The notes below the pieces were generated by a model. That model was not told where the DNA came from and did no database searches. It saw only the letters and a list, made by a program, of their open reading frames with translations. A stretch of 64,000 bases of DNA. It comes from an archaeon (lineage in GTDB: Archaea > Thermoproteota > Nitrososphaeria > Nitrososphaerales > Nitrosopumilaceae). Positions 25,469-35,080 of this stretch are shown piece after piece (the first letter of the stretch is position 1; each line of letters opens with the position of its first letter). A program made the translations under genes and the position numbers. The stretch covers positions 1-64,000 of the forward strand of contig JAJRWR010000006.1 in the NCBI GenBank assembly GCA_024276695.1. Direction: 5' to 3'.

Positions 25469-28144
25469 TTATTTATTTTTTCTTTGTTTTTTTGGTTGCT
25501 CAATTGCTGCTTGTGCTGCTGCAACAATGGCGATGGGAATTCTATGTGGTGATGCGCTAACATAACTAAGGCCTACACTATGACAGAATTTAATTGAATC
25601 AGGATCTCCTCCATGTTCTCCGCAAATCCCAACTTCCATGTTTGGTCTGAGTCCTCGACCTGCCGCAACTCCAATTTTTATCAAATTACCTACACCGTTG
25701 ACATCAATTGATTGGAATGGGTTTCTTTCAAGTAATTCTTTTTCCATATATTCGGGAAGAAATTTCCCTTCTACATCTTCTCGACTGAAACTGAACGTTC
25801 CTTGTGTGAGGTCATTAGTACCAAAACTGAAGAATTCTGCTGTAGTTGCAAGTTCATTTGCAGTAAGTGCTGCTCTTACAACTTCAATCATAGTACCAAA
25901 GTTTATCTTTAATTTCATTTTGTGTTTTGATTCTGTCTCTCTTTTGATGGAATCATAAATTTTCTTGATATGGTTTAATTCTGCAATGCTGCTAATCTGT
26001 GGAATCATAATTTGAGGATGTGCTTTGACTTTTTTCTTTGTCAATTCAACCAATGCTTCAAAAACTGCACGAATTTGCATTTCATAGATTTCAGGATATG
26101 TAATTCCTACACGAACTCCTCTATGTCCCATCATTGGATTAATCTCTGCAAGATCCCTTGCTCTTTTCAAAACTATTTTTGCTTGTTTGACTTCATTTAC
26201 GTATCCTTTTGATTCTAATTTTTGAATTTTTTCGACTCATTCTTCTGGATTGGGCAAGAATTCATGTAATGGTGGATCTAATAATCTGATTGTGACTTCA
26301 TAACCTTCCATGGCTTTTAAAATTTCAATAAAATCACTTTTTTGTAATTGACCTAATTTCTTCAATATTTTATTTCGTTCTTCAATATTTTCAGCCATGA
26401 TCATTTCTACAAATAAATTAATTCTATCACTGCCGTTGAACATTCTTTCTGTTCTGCATAATCCGATTCCTTGACCTCCGAACTTTCTTGCAAGTTTTGC
26501 ACCTTCTGGAGTATCTGCATTTGCTCTAATTCCGATCTTCTTTGCTTTTTGGGCCCAATCTAAAATTTGTTCAAAGTCTTTTGTTACTTTTGGCTCTACA
26601 GTTGGAATTTCTCCAATGAATACGGTGCCTGCACTTCCATCAATGGTGATTGTTTCTCCTCCTTTGATTGTTATTCCATTTGCAGTACATGTGTTGTTAT
26701 CATAATCAATTTTTAATTCTGGACATCCTACTATGCATGGTTTTCCCATTCCTCTTGAAACAATTGCTGCATGAGATGACTTTCCTCCTAAACTGGTCAA
26801 AATCCCTTCTGATGAAAAGAATGCAGGAACATCTTCTGGCTTTGTTTCTTTTCTTACTAGGATGATTTTATTTCCAGAGTCTCCTAATTCTATTGCTTTT
26901 TTAACATCAAATACTACTATTCCACTTGCTGCACCTGGAGAAGATGCAATTCCTTTTGCTAATTGTTTATAATTTTTAATTTTAGATTCATCCATCGTTC
27001 TATGTAGTAATGCTTCTAATTGTTGTGCAGGAATTCTTGTAAGTGCTTTATTTTTATCAATTAATTTTTCTTTCACCATGTCAACTGATGTTTTTACTAG
27101 TGCGGCTGCACTCATCTTTGCTGTTCTTGTTTGTAATAGGTAGAATTTTCCTTGCTCAATGGTAAATTCAATATCTTGTGGTTCTTTAAAATGTTTCTCT
27201 AATTTTGTACATGCATTACTTAACTCCCTGTGTGATTTTGGCATGTCTTTTTTTAGCAATTCAATACTTTTTCCTGTTCTTACTCCTGCAACAACATCTT
27301 CTCCTTGAGCATTAATTAGGTACTCTCCTTCGATCTCTTTTTTGCCATTATGACCATTTCTTGTAAATACTACACCTGTTGCGCTATCGTCTCCCATATT
27401 TCCAAATACCATTGTAACTACGTTTACTGCTGTTCCGTTAGCAATATCTTTTGTAATGTTATTCTTTTCTCGATAAACTATCGCCCTTTCTCCCATCCAA
27501 CTTTTGAAAACAGCTTCTATCGATAATACTAATTGCTCGTCAGGAGTATCTGGAAATTTCCTTTTGGTATGTACTTCACAAATTTTTTTATATTCTGATA
27601 CAATCATTTTTAGTGATTCTACGTTTAGTTTACTATCGTCTGAAACGCCTTGTTTGCTTTTTGCAGAGTCTAATACCTGATCGAATTTTTCATCGTTTAC
27701 TCCAAATACAACTTTTCCAAACAATTGGATAAATCTTCGATATGAATCCCATGAAAATCGTGGATTTTTTGTTTGTTCTGCAAATCCTTCTACTGTTTTT
27801 TCATTTAATCCCAAATTCAAAATTGTATCCATCATCCCTGGCATTGATATTGCTGCACCGGAACGAACCGAAACTAGTAGTGGATTCTTTGTTGAATTCC
27901 ATTTTTTACCTGTCTTTTTTTCCATTTTTGCAATATTTTTCATTACTGCTGGCATGACATCTTTTGGAAGTTTTCTGTTGTTATCATAATACTTGTTACA
28001 AACTTCAGTTGTGATCGTAAATCCTGGAGGTACTGGAAGTTTTAGTCGAGTCATCTCGCTTAATCCTGCACCTTTTCCGCCTAGGAGCATTCTTTTTTTG
28101 CTGTCTGCTTCTTCAAACGCATAAACTGGTTTGTTTTTTACCAT
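25469..28144 (-). pseudogene. ppdK: Pyruvate, phosphate dikinase with an in-frame TGA
   Basis: One continuous minus-strand frame of 891 codons encodes PPDK, broken only by TGA at 26237-26239 (PNPEE-stop-VEKIQKLE). Before it lie the ATP-grasp domain (GGKGAGLSEM, SVRSGAAISMPGMMDT) and the phosphohistidine domain (GGKSSHAAIVSRGMG). After it lies the rest of the PEP/pyruvate barrel with the catalytic Cys in GICGEHGGDP. A truncated product would lack that Cys and be inactive. A single base (TTA to TGA) explains the stop. PPDK makes PEP for gluconeogenesis in thaumarchaea, so loss is unexpected; sequence error or a rare allele must be excluded. No selenocysteine machinery is seen. Confidence 0.88.
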
Positions 28145-28171
28145 GCAAAATTTTGTAAATTATTTGGCTTT

Positions 28172-28828
28172 TTAAACTAATGCCTTGGCAAATTCAGAAA
28201 TTATTTTATTCCAATCTTTTGCTTTAATTATTCCGCTTGCAACTAGGATTCCATCTGATCCTAACTCTTTGGCTTTTACTACATCTTCTCCTGACACAAT
28301 GCCTGCGCCACAAAGCAATTTTGTTTTATTTTTTGAATTATTTACTACACTTGCAGCTTTTGCAATCAATTCTGGTTTTTCTTTGGATACTGCTTTACCT
28401 GAACCAATTAACTCTGGTGGCTCAATTGCAATATAATTTGGATTTAACTTTACATACTTTTTGACTTCTGCAATATCTTTTACACACAAAATTGATATCA
28501 TTTTTAGCTCTTTTAATTTTAAGATTAACTTTTCAATTTCTTTACCTGAAATTCTATGTTCACTGTGATTGATTAATGATCCTTTAACTTTAGATTTTTT
28601 TAATAATTCTGGGATGACAAACCCTGTTGTGCTTCCCACTTTAGAATCATCAACATGTTGAGCTAAGATTTGAATTGAACTGTTTGCTACTAATCCAATA
28701 AGATGTTGTGGTGGTGATATTGCTATTTTTATTTTATATTTTTTAGAAATCTTTTCAGCTATTTTTACAAATTTAACTATTTTATCTCCAGAAATTTCTT
28801 CATAATTTTTACAATTAATTATAAACAT
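28172..28828 (-). CDS. tpiA: Triosephosphate isomerase
   Basis: A 218-residue archaeal-type TIM, shorter than bacterial enzymes as expected. Catalytic residues are Lys7 (INCKNYE), His88 (NHSEHR) and Glu136 (AIEPPELIGSG); the phosphate loop GAGIVSGEDV is near the C-terminus. It interconverts glyceraldehyde-3-phosphate and dihydroxyacetone phosphate in gluconeogenesis, which matches the PPDK gene 27 bases downstream in the same direction. Confidence 0.94.
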   Translation of the reverse strand: MFIINCKNYEEISGDKIVKFVKIAEKISKKYKIKIAISPPQHLIGLVANSSIQILAQHVDDSKVGSTTGFVIPELLKKSKVKGSLINHSEHRISGKEIEKLILKLKELKMISILCVKDIAEVKKYVKLNPNYIAIEPPELIGSGKAVSKEKPELIAKAASVVNNSKNKTKLLCGAGIVSGEDVVKAKELGSDGILVASGIIKAKDWNKIISEFAKALV

Positions 28829-28866
28829 CTTTCTTTGAAATTTTTTGTATTGTATTTAATTCTTGA

Positions 28867-29157
28867 TTATGGTTGTGATGTTTTGGCTTGAATGTCGTAT
28901 CTTTTTTTCATTCCTAATACAATTATCATTAGGATCAATCCCGACATGTTTGTACCCATAATGAATATGTCATCTACTATAATGCCATAAATCAGCCACA
29001 AAATTGAACCTGCGGCAATGAAAATCATTAAAAACTTTGAAACATCTTTGAGTCTTTTAGTCTTGTATCCTTTGTAGATTTGTTCAACCCAACCCATCAA
29101 AATCAAAATCCCTGCAGCTATCCCTAGCATTGTTAAAAGTGTTCCATCAACTTCCAT
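28867..29157 (-). CDS. SemiSWEET / MtN3-type sugar transporter
   Basis: A 96-residue protein with three transmembrane helices (about residues 8-25, 40-60 and 66-84) and a QIYKGYKTKRLKDVS loop that fits the PQ-loop/MtN3 triple-helix bundle (the usual Pro-Gln is here Glu-Gln). SemiSWEETs work as dimers and let small sugars pass. It is sandwiched between tpiA and polB on the same strand. Substrate unknown. Confidence 0.85.
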   Translation of the reverse strand: MEVDGTLLTMLGIAAGILILMGWVEQIYKGYKTKRLKDVSKFLMIFIAAGSILWLIYGIIVDDIFIMGTNMSGLILMIIVLGMKKRYDIQAKTSQP

Positions 29158-29165
29158 GCTTTACA

Positions 29166-31724
29166 TTAACTCCAAAAGAATTCATCTAATCCTGTTTGCT
29201 TTGGTTTTCCTAACATTGTATCAAAATCTAAATCCATTGAAGATGTTATTTGCTCTAATGTTGACTCTAAAAATTCCATATATTTTTTAGAATCAATTTC
29301 TTCTTTCTTAGCCAATTCAACTGGTTTTACGCCTGGCTTGTTTAGAATTTTGATAAATGAAATTTTATCTCCTTTTTTTATCTCTCTAATTGATTCTAAC
29401 TGTTTTGCAGCTCTGATGTGTTGTGGAATTGTTTTTACATATTCTGATGGAGCTTTACTTAGCATTACATTAAATGTTAAATCTTCTAATGGAATTTCTT
29501 TTGCTTCCACTTTTTTACCACATGTTGCAATTTTTTCAGAAATCTCTTGTTTTGCATTTACAAAATCTTCCATTGTTTGAACTTTAGCTAATACATCAAT
29601 CAATTCATAAAATAAATTTTTAATAAATGCAGGCGTATGTGATTTTTTCCCTGTTAATCCTTTGACATCTACTTTGCCTGATTTTGTTACTCCTAGATAA
29701 TTTTTCTTTCTATTACTTAATACGCAATACCTGTATGTTTTGTCAATCTCTAAATCTACACCGTGATCTTTCTTTGCCTGTTCAATAACAATTTGAATTT
29801 GTTCCTTTGTTGGATTTTTGATAAATAGTGAATCCGTATCTCCATAAAGAACTTCTATCCCTGTTTCTTTACATTTTTTGATTGTCTCCAAAATTGTGTG
29901 TCTCCCTATAGCTGTAGTTGCCTCTGCTACTGGTAGGAAATATAGTGGAAATATTTCAGCACCCATTACCCCATAACTGGCATTTAGAATCACTTTGAGT
30001 GCTTGACTGACTACTGTATATTGCTGCCTTTGATCATCCGTTAGAGTTTCTTTCTTTGAAAGACTCTTGTAATAATTTACTCTCAAATCCCTCAATGATC
30101 CAATGATCATTGATGTTAGACCATTTTTCTTTGTGCATGCCCAATGATTAGTTCCCGGTATTGTATTTTTTTTACATTCTTCATGAGGGCATCTTACTGT
30201 TTCATATGATAAATTTCTAACTTTGATGATGCTTGGATACAGACTTGCAAAATCCATTACAACAACATCGAAATGAATTCCCTCTTTTGGTTCAACAACG
30301 AGACCTCCTCTATATTTTTTATCTTTGATAACTGCATCTGACATGACTCCTTCTGATCTTCTTTGCAATTCTTCTCGTTTTGGAATTAAGCAGTTTCTTC
30401 GTCTATGCTCATAATACAATAAACTTCTAATCCACTGTGATACGCCCATCCTTGCAATGTCATCAATTGGCATTCTACCAATCCTTGCAATGATTACAAG
30501 CAAATCCATCATCAAATCTTTGTTAAAACTGGTTAGTTCGTATGTTAGTAAGGCATCATTGTAACAATAATTTGCTGTTTGGTATAGAGATAATTCGTCA
30601 AATTCCAATCCATAGTCTATCTTTTCTTTTCCTAACAGTGCTTTTGATACGCTATTCAGAGAAAAATCAGTATATTTTTGACTGAACGCATAGATTTGAA
30701 ATGATCTATTAGAAAGTACTTTGTACAAATCAAGATGAACTCCAACTTTCAAGGTCGCAGAATCTCTCATCATGTAAAGTGGGTTTTCTGAATTTTTTAC
30801 TCCTAACCTCTCTGCTCTATTGTATAGGTATGGCAAATCAAATTCATCCCCATTGTATGTTAGAACAAATGGAAATGATTTGATGATTTGAAATGCATCT
30901 TGAATCATTTCTTTTTCTTTATCTAAATCATAAAATGTGATTTTGATGTTTTGTTCTAATTCATTCGTTCCTTGTTCAGTCCCTTCTGTTTTGAGCACAA
31001 AAATTTGATCAAATCCATCAGAACCCTTCAATCCTATGGCTGTGACTTTTTTTTCTGCAATTTTTGGATCTGGAATACGTCCAATCTCTGCTTCAACTTC
31101 GATATCTACACTGAGCCTTTTTATTTTTGGAATTGGTTGGTTTAACAAATCTGCCCATTCTGAAATATATTTTTTAAATTCTTCTGCATCTACCATGCTT
31201 TCGCTGTCTACTTTATCCCACAGCAGACTCTTCAATGCTATCTTAACTTCATCTGAAATTTCTAGATCATGTGGTTTTATTTCTCCATTTACAATTTCAT
31301 AATATTTTCCAACAATTAATTTTCTATCATACAAATAATTTTCATAATATTTGATATCTGATTCCCATGTCTCAATTACATTCCTAATACTTTTATCTCC
31401 TGTAGTTCCTCCTATTGCTAATGGATCTGCAACAGTGATTTTTGACATGTCGATTTCTTTGTCTTTCATTAAATCATATCTTTTAACAGTTTTAATTTCT
31501 AGAATGTCTTCTCTTTCTTGAAGAAAATCTAATTCTTCTGGTGATAACCTTGAATAACAATATGGTTTGTGACCAATTTCATCTTTCCATATGAATAGTT
31601 TTCTAGATTCTGGTTCATAGAATTTCAATACTGCTGATTTTGAAATATTATCATATGTTGCAGATACTAACATCGATGGTGGCCTTGATTCAATCTTATT
31701 AGTTTCAGGCAAATTTACTTGCAT
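29166..31724 (-). CDS. polB: Family B DNA polymerase with C-terminal PIP box
   Basis: An 852-residue replicative-type polymerase. The exonuclease domain has RLSVDIEVEAE (Exo I) near residue 205 and TYNGDEFDLPYLYNRA (Exo II). The polymerase has DFASLYPSI (motif A), KVILNASYGVMG (motif B) and YGDTDS (motif C), then KKNYLG. The tail QTGLDEFF (843-850) is a perfect PCNA-binding PIP box. It copies DNA with 3'-5' proofreading. It lies upstream of the SemiSWEET gene and just downstream of the deaminase gene, both on the same strand. Confidence 0.96.
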   Translation of the reverse strand: MQVNLPETNKIESRPPSMLVSATYDNISKSAVLKFYEPESRKLFIWKDEIGHKPYCYSRLSPEELDFLQEREDILEIKTVKRYDLMKDKEIDMSKITVADPLAIGGTTGDKSIRNVIETWESDIKYYENYLYDRKLIVGKYYEIVNGEIKPHDLEISDEVKIALKSLLWDKVDSESMVDAEEFKKYISEWADLLNQPIPKIKRLSVDIEVEAEIGRIPDPKIAEKKVTAIGLKGSDGFDQIFVLKTEGTEQGTNELEQNIKITFYDLDKEKEMIQDAFQIIKSFPFVLTYNGDEFDLPYLYNRAERLGVKNSENPLYMMRDSATLKVGVHLDLYKVLSNRSFQIYAFSQKYTDFSLNSVSKALLGKEKIDYGLEFDELSLYQTANYCYNDALLTYELTSFNKDLMMDLLVIIARIGRMPIDDIARMGVSQWIRSLLYYEHRRRNCLIPKREELQRRSEGVMSDAVIKDKKYRGGLVVEPKEGIHFDVVVMDFASLYPSIIKVRNLSYETVRCPHEECKKNTIPGTNHWACTKKNGLTSMIIGSLRDLRVNYYKSLSKKETLTDDQRQQYTVVSQALKVILNASYGVMGAEIFPLYFLPVAEATTAIGRHTILETIKKCKETGIEVLYGDTDSLFIKNPTKEQIQIVIEQAKKDHGVDLEIDKTYRYCVLSNRKKNYLGVTKSGKVDVKGLTGKKSHTPAFIKNLFYELIDVLAKVQTMEDFVNAKQEISEKIATCGKKVEAKEIPLEDLTFNVMLSKAPSEYVKTIPQHIRAAKQLESIREIKKGDKISFIKILNKPGVKPVELAKKEEIDSKKYMEFLESTLEQITSSMDLDFDTMLGKPKQTGLDEFFWS

Positions 31725-31763
31725 TTTCTCACTCTGAATTTTTGTATTTGCTTACAAGTTCTT

Positions 31764-32252
31764 TTATCCATTTGTAATCTTATTTTTATCCAAACCAATC
31801 ATTTCAACTCCTGCCTCTTTTAACAAATCATAGTCTGTTTCTGGATATGTATCAAGACAAACAAATTTTCTAATTCCAATTGTAATTGCCATTTTTGTGC
31901 ATTCTAAGCATGGAACAAATGTTGTGTACAGTATTGCACCTTCAACTCCTGCCTCTATACCTAAAATTGCACAATGCATGATTGCATTAGCTTCTGCATG
32001 ATTACACAGACATCTATCTAATGATGCCCCTGATTCAATCTTACCTTCCATTCTTAATTGACATCTCTTACATCCTCCCTCAAAACAATTTTTGATTCCT
32101 GGAGGTGTTCCATTGTATCCTGTTGCTAATTGTCTGTGATTTCTTACAATTACTGCACCTACTTGCCTTGTCATGCAGTTTGAACGAAGCTTAGCAAGTT
32201 CTGCTTGCAGCATAAAATATTCGTCCCAATTTGGTCTGTCAAAAGAACTCAT
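31764..32252 (-). CDS. dCMP/cytidine deaminase family protein (ComE-like)
   Basis: A 162-residue zinc deaminase. NHAEANAI provides the zinc His and the catalytic Glu; PCLECTK provides the two zinc cysteines. An extra cluster CFEGGCKRCQLRM and the GYNGTPPG segment match dCMP deaminases, which make dUMP for thymidylate synthesis. It stands 39 bases upstream of polB, so a shared role in dNTP supply is a natural inference. Riboflavin-type deaminases are less likely given the insert. Confidence 0.9.
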   Translation of the reverse strand: MSSFDRPNWDEYFMLQAELAKLRSNCMTRQVGAVIVRNHRQLATGYNGTPPGIKNCFEGGCKRCQLRMEGKIESGASLDRCLCNHAEANAIMHCAILGIEAGVEGAILYTTFVPCLECTKMAITIGIRKFVCLDTYPETDYDLLKEAGVEMIGLDKNKITNG

Positions 32253-32366
32253 ACAAACTCTGTTTGACTGCTCAATATATGGATCACGCTAATTCTAAAC
32301 TAAATTGCGATCAGAAAAATTATTCAATTTTTATGATTGATGAATCTTTCCGGGTTTTACATTTTT

Positions 32367-32513
32367 TTAAACATCGATCTTTGTCTTAATTTTCTTTTTC
32401 TTTTTATAGTTTTCTTTCTTTATAGCTAATTCCAAATATAGCGTTTGTAACTCTTCTCTGAGTTTTCTCTCTATCTCCTTTTCTGTAGTTGCTGGTTTTG
32501 ATTTATTAGGCAT
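32367..32513 (-). CDS. 48-residue Lys-rich helical protein
   Basis: A short frame starting MPNKSKPATTEKEIERKL, continuing as a single amphipathic helix (REELQTLYLELAIKKENY) and ending in a strongly basic tail (KKKKKIKTKIDV). The composition suggests binding to nucleic acid or ribosomes. It diverges from the helicase gene. No family recognised; the frame is longer and more regular than chance sequence, but support is modest. Confidence 0.5.
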   Translation of the reverse strand: MPNKSKPATTEKEIERKLREELQTLYLELAIKKENYKKKKKIKTKIDV

Positions 32514-32676
32514 AAATTACTTTGAATGCTCTTCTTTGAGATTTAAAAATTACTTGTATTAAATTTTTGAATATCTTGTGCCTGTTTTTTCAGAATTATT
32601 TGTTGATTATTGAGTGGTGAATAGTTGTTTGTTATACGAAAGCATAAAATCAATAAATTTTATTCTTATATTATAC

Positions 32677-34185
32677 ATGACTGAATTTGTTGAAAAAAAA
32701 TATGTTAAAAATAATTCTATAGAGAAACGAGATTATCAGATAAATCTTGCAAATCAGGCCATTGATGAAAATTGTATTGTTGTTTTACCTACAGGTCTTG
32801 GAAAAACAGCAGTTGCATTACATATAATTGCTGAATATTTATCAAAAGGAACTGGAGGTATTTTGTTTTTAGCACCTACCAGAGTTTTAGTCAATCAACA
32901 TTATGAATTCTTAAAAAATAATCTTACCTTGGATGACATTTCTATGATTACGGGCGAAGACCCCCTCCAAAAAAGAACAAAGTTATGGAATAACAGTGTT
33001 GTTTGTGCAACTCCTGAGATTGCTAGAAATGATCTGAATCGTGAAATTGTCTCCCCGAATCAGTTTAATCTTGTAGTGTTTGATGAAGTTCATAGAACTA
33101 TTGGTGATTATGCATATTCTGGAATTGCTACCTGGTTTGAAAATACTTCTGCTAGAATAGTTGGAATGACCGCTACTTTGCCTAGTGAAAAAGAAAAAGC
33201 AACTGAAATTTTAACAAAACTAAGAATTTCTAGTGTTGCAGAAAGAACTGAAGATAGTCCTGATGTAAAACCATACACTCAAGAAACTAATACAGAATGG
33301 ATTAACGTAGAACTTCCTCCAGAGTTAAAAACAATTCAAACATTATTGAAATCTGCAATAGATGAACGATATGATTTGTTAAGAAAAAATGGGATTCGTT
33401 TAGCAGAACACCAATCCCTTTCAGCACTTCTTCGAATTAGGCAGTTTGTATTGAACCAAAATAGACGTTCTGCAAAACCCTTGTTTACAGCTATTCGAAT
33501 CCATTATGCGCTAAGTATGCTTGAAGCTCATGGAATTACACCGTTTTTAAAATTCTGTGATCGTACTAGGACAAAAAAAGGCGTAGGTGTGAAAGAATTA
33601 TTTGAAGTTGATCCTAATTTCACAAAAGCAATTCAATTGGCAAAAGAAGCACAATCTCATGGGATTGAGCATTCGAAGATTCCAAAACTAAAAGAAATTC
33701 TTGATTCTGTCCCTGGCAAAGCTTTGATTTTTACTAGTTATCGCGATTCAGTCGATTTAATTTTCAATAAATTAACTGAATTGGGAATTAGTGCTGGAAT
33801 TTTAATTGGAAAAGCTGGTGAAACAGGGCTAAAACAAAAAAAACAGATTGAAACTGTACAGAATTTTCGAGATGGTGTCTTTCAAGTATTGGTTGCTACT
33901 CGTGTTGGGGAGGAGGGGTTGGATATTGCTGAAGTGAATCAGGTTATTTTTTATGATAATGTACCTAGTTCTGTTAGATTTATTCAACGACGGGGTAGAA
34001 CTGGAAGAAAAGATACTGGCAAACTCGTAGTTTTAATTGCAAAAAATACTATTGATGAGACCTATTATTGGATTGGAAAACGAAAAATGACTGCATCTAA
34101 ATCTATGGGTAGTAAAATGACTCAGGAATTAGAAAAAAATCAAGAGATTGAATCTAGAAAACAAGGATTAGATGCATTTATCTAA
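32677..34185 (+). CDS. hef: Hef/FANCM-type SF2 helicase without nuclease domain
   Basis: A 502-residue superfamily 2 helicase. Motif I is PTGLGKTAV, motif II DEVH, motif III GMTATLPS, motif VI QRRGRTGR, and the FANCM/Hef-specific helical insert sits between the two RecA domains. Hef remodels stalled forks. The C-terminal ERCC4 nuclease of euryarchaeal Hef is absent, as in crenarchaea and thaumarchaea where XPF is separate. The end KQGLDAFI looks like a degenerate PIP box. The ATG at 32677 (MTEFVEKKY) is preferred; upstream GTG codons lack conserved sequence. Confidence 0.9.
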   Translation: MTEFVEKKYVKNNSIEKRDYQINLANQAIDENCIVVLPTGLGKTAVALHIIAEYLSKGTGGILFLAPTRVLVNQHYEFLKNNLTLDDISMITGEDPLQKRTKLWNNSVVCATPEIARNDLNREIVSPNQFNLVVFDEVHRTIGDYAYSGIATWFENTSARIVGMTATLPSEKEKATEILTKLRISSVAERTEDSPDVKPYTQETNTEWINVELPPELKTIQTLLKSAIDERYDLLRKNGIRLAEHQSLSALLRIRQFVLNQNRRSAKPLFTAIRIHYALSMLEAHGITPFLKFCDRTRTKKGVGVKELFEVDPNFTKAIQLAKEAQSHGIEHSKIPKLKEILDSVPGKALIFTSYRDSVDLIFNKLTELGISAGILIGKAGETGLKQKKQIETVQNFRDGVFQVLVATRVGEEGLDIAEVNQVIFYDNVPSSVRFIQRRGRTGRKDTGKLVVLIAKNTIDETYYWIGKRKMTASKSMGSKMTQELEKNQEIESRKQGLDAFI

Positions 34186-34451
34186 TTTTTATACTGATTA
34201 GATATCTTACCAAGAATTATTTGTTTTCTTTGAATTATTGTATTCTTCATTCCTGATTCCAAATGGTGAACACTGCTTTTTTTAACAACGAGCATGTTCT
34301 CCAACCTCACATCGAACTGATTTTCAAGGAAATTTTCTATTGATGATCTTCCCTCTATCTCTAAATTTTCAAATGCCTCACTTGCTAATTTTTCTATTGA
34401 TTTATCTAAATAATCCAAAATTTCACCCAGCATCTCAATTGTAAATACCAT
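34182..34451 (-). CDS. Hypothetical helical protein, about 89 residues
   Basis: The part from MVFTIEMLGEILDYLDKSI onward reads as charged helices with an NFLENQFDVRLENML segment. The frame stays open upstream to 34577, but that extension overlaps another likely small gene and has poor composition, so the ATG at 34451 is preferred. Its stop overlaps the helicase stop by four bases in convergent orientation. No known family. Confidence 0.5.
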   Translation of the reverse strand: MVFTIEMLGEILDYLDKSIEKLASEAFENLEIEGRSSIENFLENQFDVRLENMLVVKKSSVHHLESGMKNTIIQRKQIILGKISNQYKN

Positions 34452-34587
34452 GATCTCTTCAGATTGGTAACTGCAAAAAATGTTGTGTATTTTATTTTGG
34501 TTTTTTAGGTGTAGAAATTGATAATGTCGTTCTAAACCCTTTTTCATCAACCATAATTTGTTGACAAACCCTGACAAATCAAAAGAA

Positions 34588-34710
34588 ATGAAAGATTTGG
34601 TTCAAAAAGAGAAAAAGCTTCACCATGAAATCCGTGAAGATTATGAAAAAATCAGTCAGAAAATTAATGAGGATTTTGAGAAGGTGAAAAAATCAAAGTT
34701 ATCGAAATAA
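34588..34710 (+). CDS. 40-residue coiled-coil protein
   Basis: The frame reads MKDLVQKEKKLHHEIREDY, then EKISQKINEDFEKVKK and a basic end. It is almost entirely a heptad-like charged helix. A TTG at 34561 would add MTNPDKSKE-type residues and may be the real start. It lies one base before the stop of the parvulin gene (convergent). Function unknown. Confidence 0.45.
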   Translation: MKDLVQKEKKLHHEIREDYEKISQKINEDFEKVKKSKLSK

Positions 34711-34711
34711 C

Positions 34712-34990
34712 CTATGCAAATCTTTTGATTATGTGATATCCGAATTCTGTTTTTATTGGTTCAGAAATTTCTCCAATCTGAAGTTTGAATGCTGCCTCTT
34801 CAAATGGTTTAACCATCATTCCTTTTGTAAAATAGCCTAAACTGCCTTCTTTTTTTCCACTACCTTTGTCTGTTGAAAATTCTTTGGCCAAATTTCCGAA
34901 CTTTTCACCATTTTTGATCTTTTCTAAAATTGCTAGTGATTCACTTTGTTTTTCAACCAGAATGTGTGAACACTTTATTTTGTTGCTCAT
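34712..34990 (-). CDS. Parvulin-type peptidyl-prolyl cis/trans isomerase
   Basis: A 92-residue single-domain parvulin. CSHILVEK at the start, FGNLAKEFSTDKGS, GSLGYFTKGMMVKPFEEAAF and the final GYHIIKRF are the full family signature. It speeds turnover of peptide bonds before proline. Thaumarchaea are among the few archaea with stand-alone parvulins (CsPinA of Cenarchaeum and NmPin of Nitrosopumilus are known examples), which supports the lineage call. No signal peptide is present. Confidence 0.95.
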   Translation of the reverse strand: MSNKIKCSHILVEKQSESLAILEKIKNGEKFGNLAKEFSTDKGSGKKEGSLGYFTKGMMVKPFEEAAFKLQIGEISEPIKTEFGYHIIKRFA

Positions 34991-35080
34991 TTCTGTCTGT
35001 GTTTTGCCTTTGCCTTTATTTGTTTTTAATAATAATTAATAAAGTTCTAGAAATAATTATGTTAATTTTATTTCATAAAT

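Noticed and set aside
26237-26239. Selenocysteine at the PPDK TGA
   Set aside because: No SECIS-like stem was apparent, selenoprotein PPDK is unknown, and the expected residue there is an ordinary Leu codon one base away. The SelB-like gene at 11665 has a dead G domain.
32614-32676. N-terminal extension of the Hef-like helicase from GTG 32614
   Set aside because: The extra 21 residues are hydrophobic and unlike the family, whereas ATG 32677 starts just before the conserved helicase sequence.
34452-34577. N-terminal extension of the hypothetical gene at 34182
   Set aside because: It overlaps the start region of the divergent small coiled-coil gene and has no regular structure, so the ATG at 34451 was preferred.
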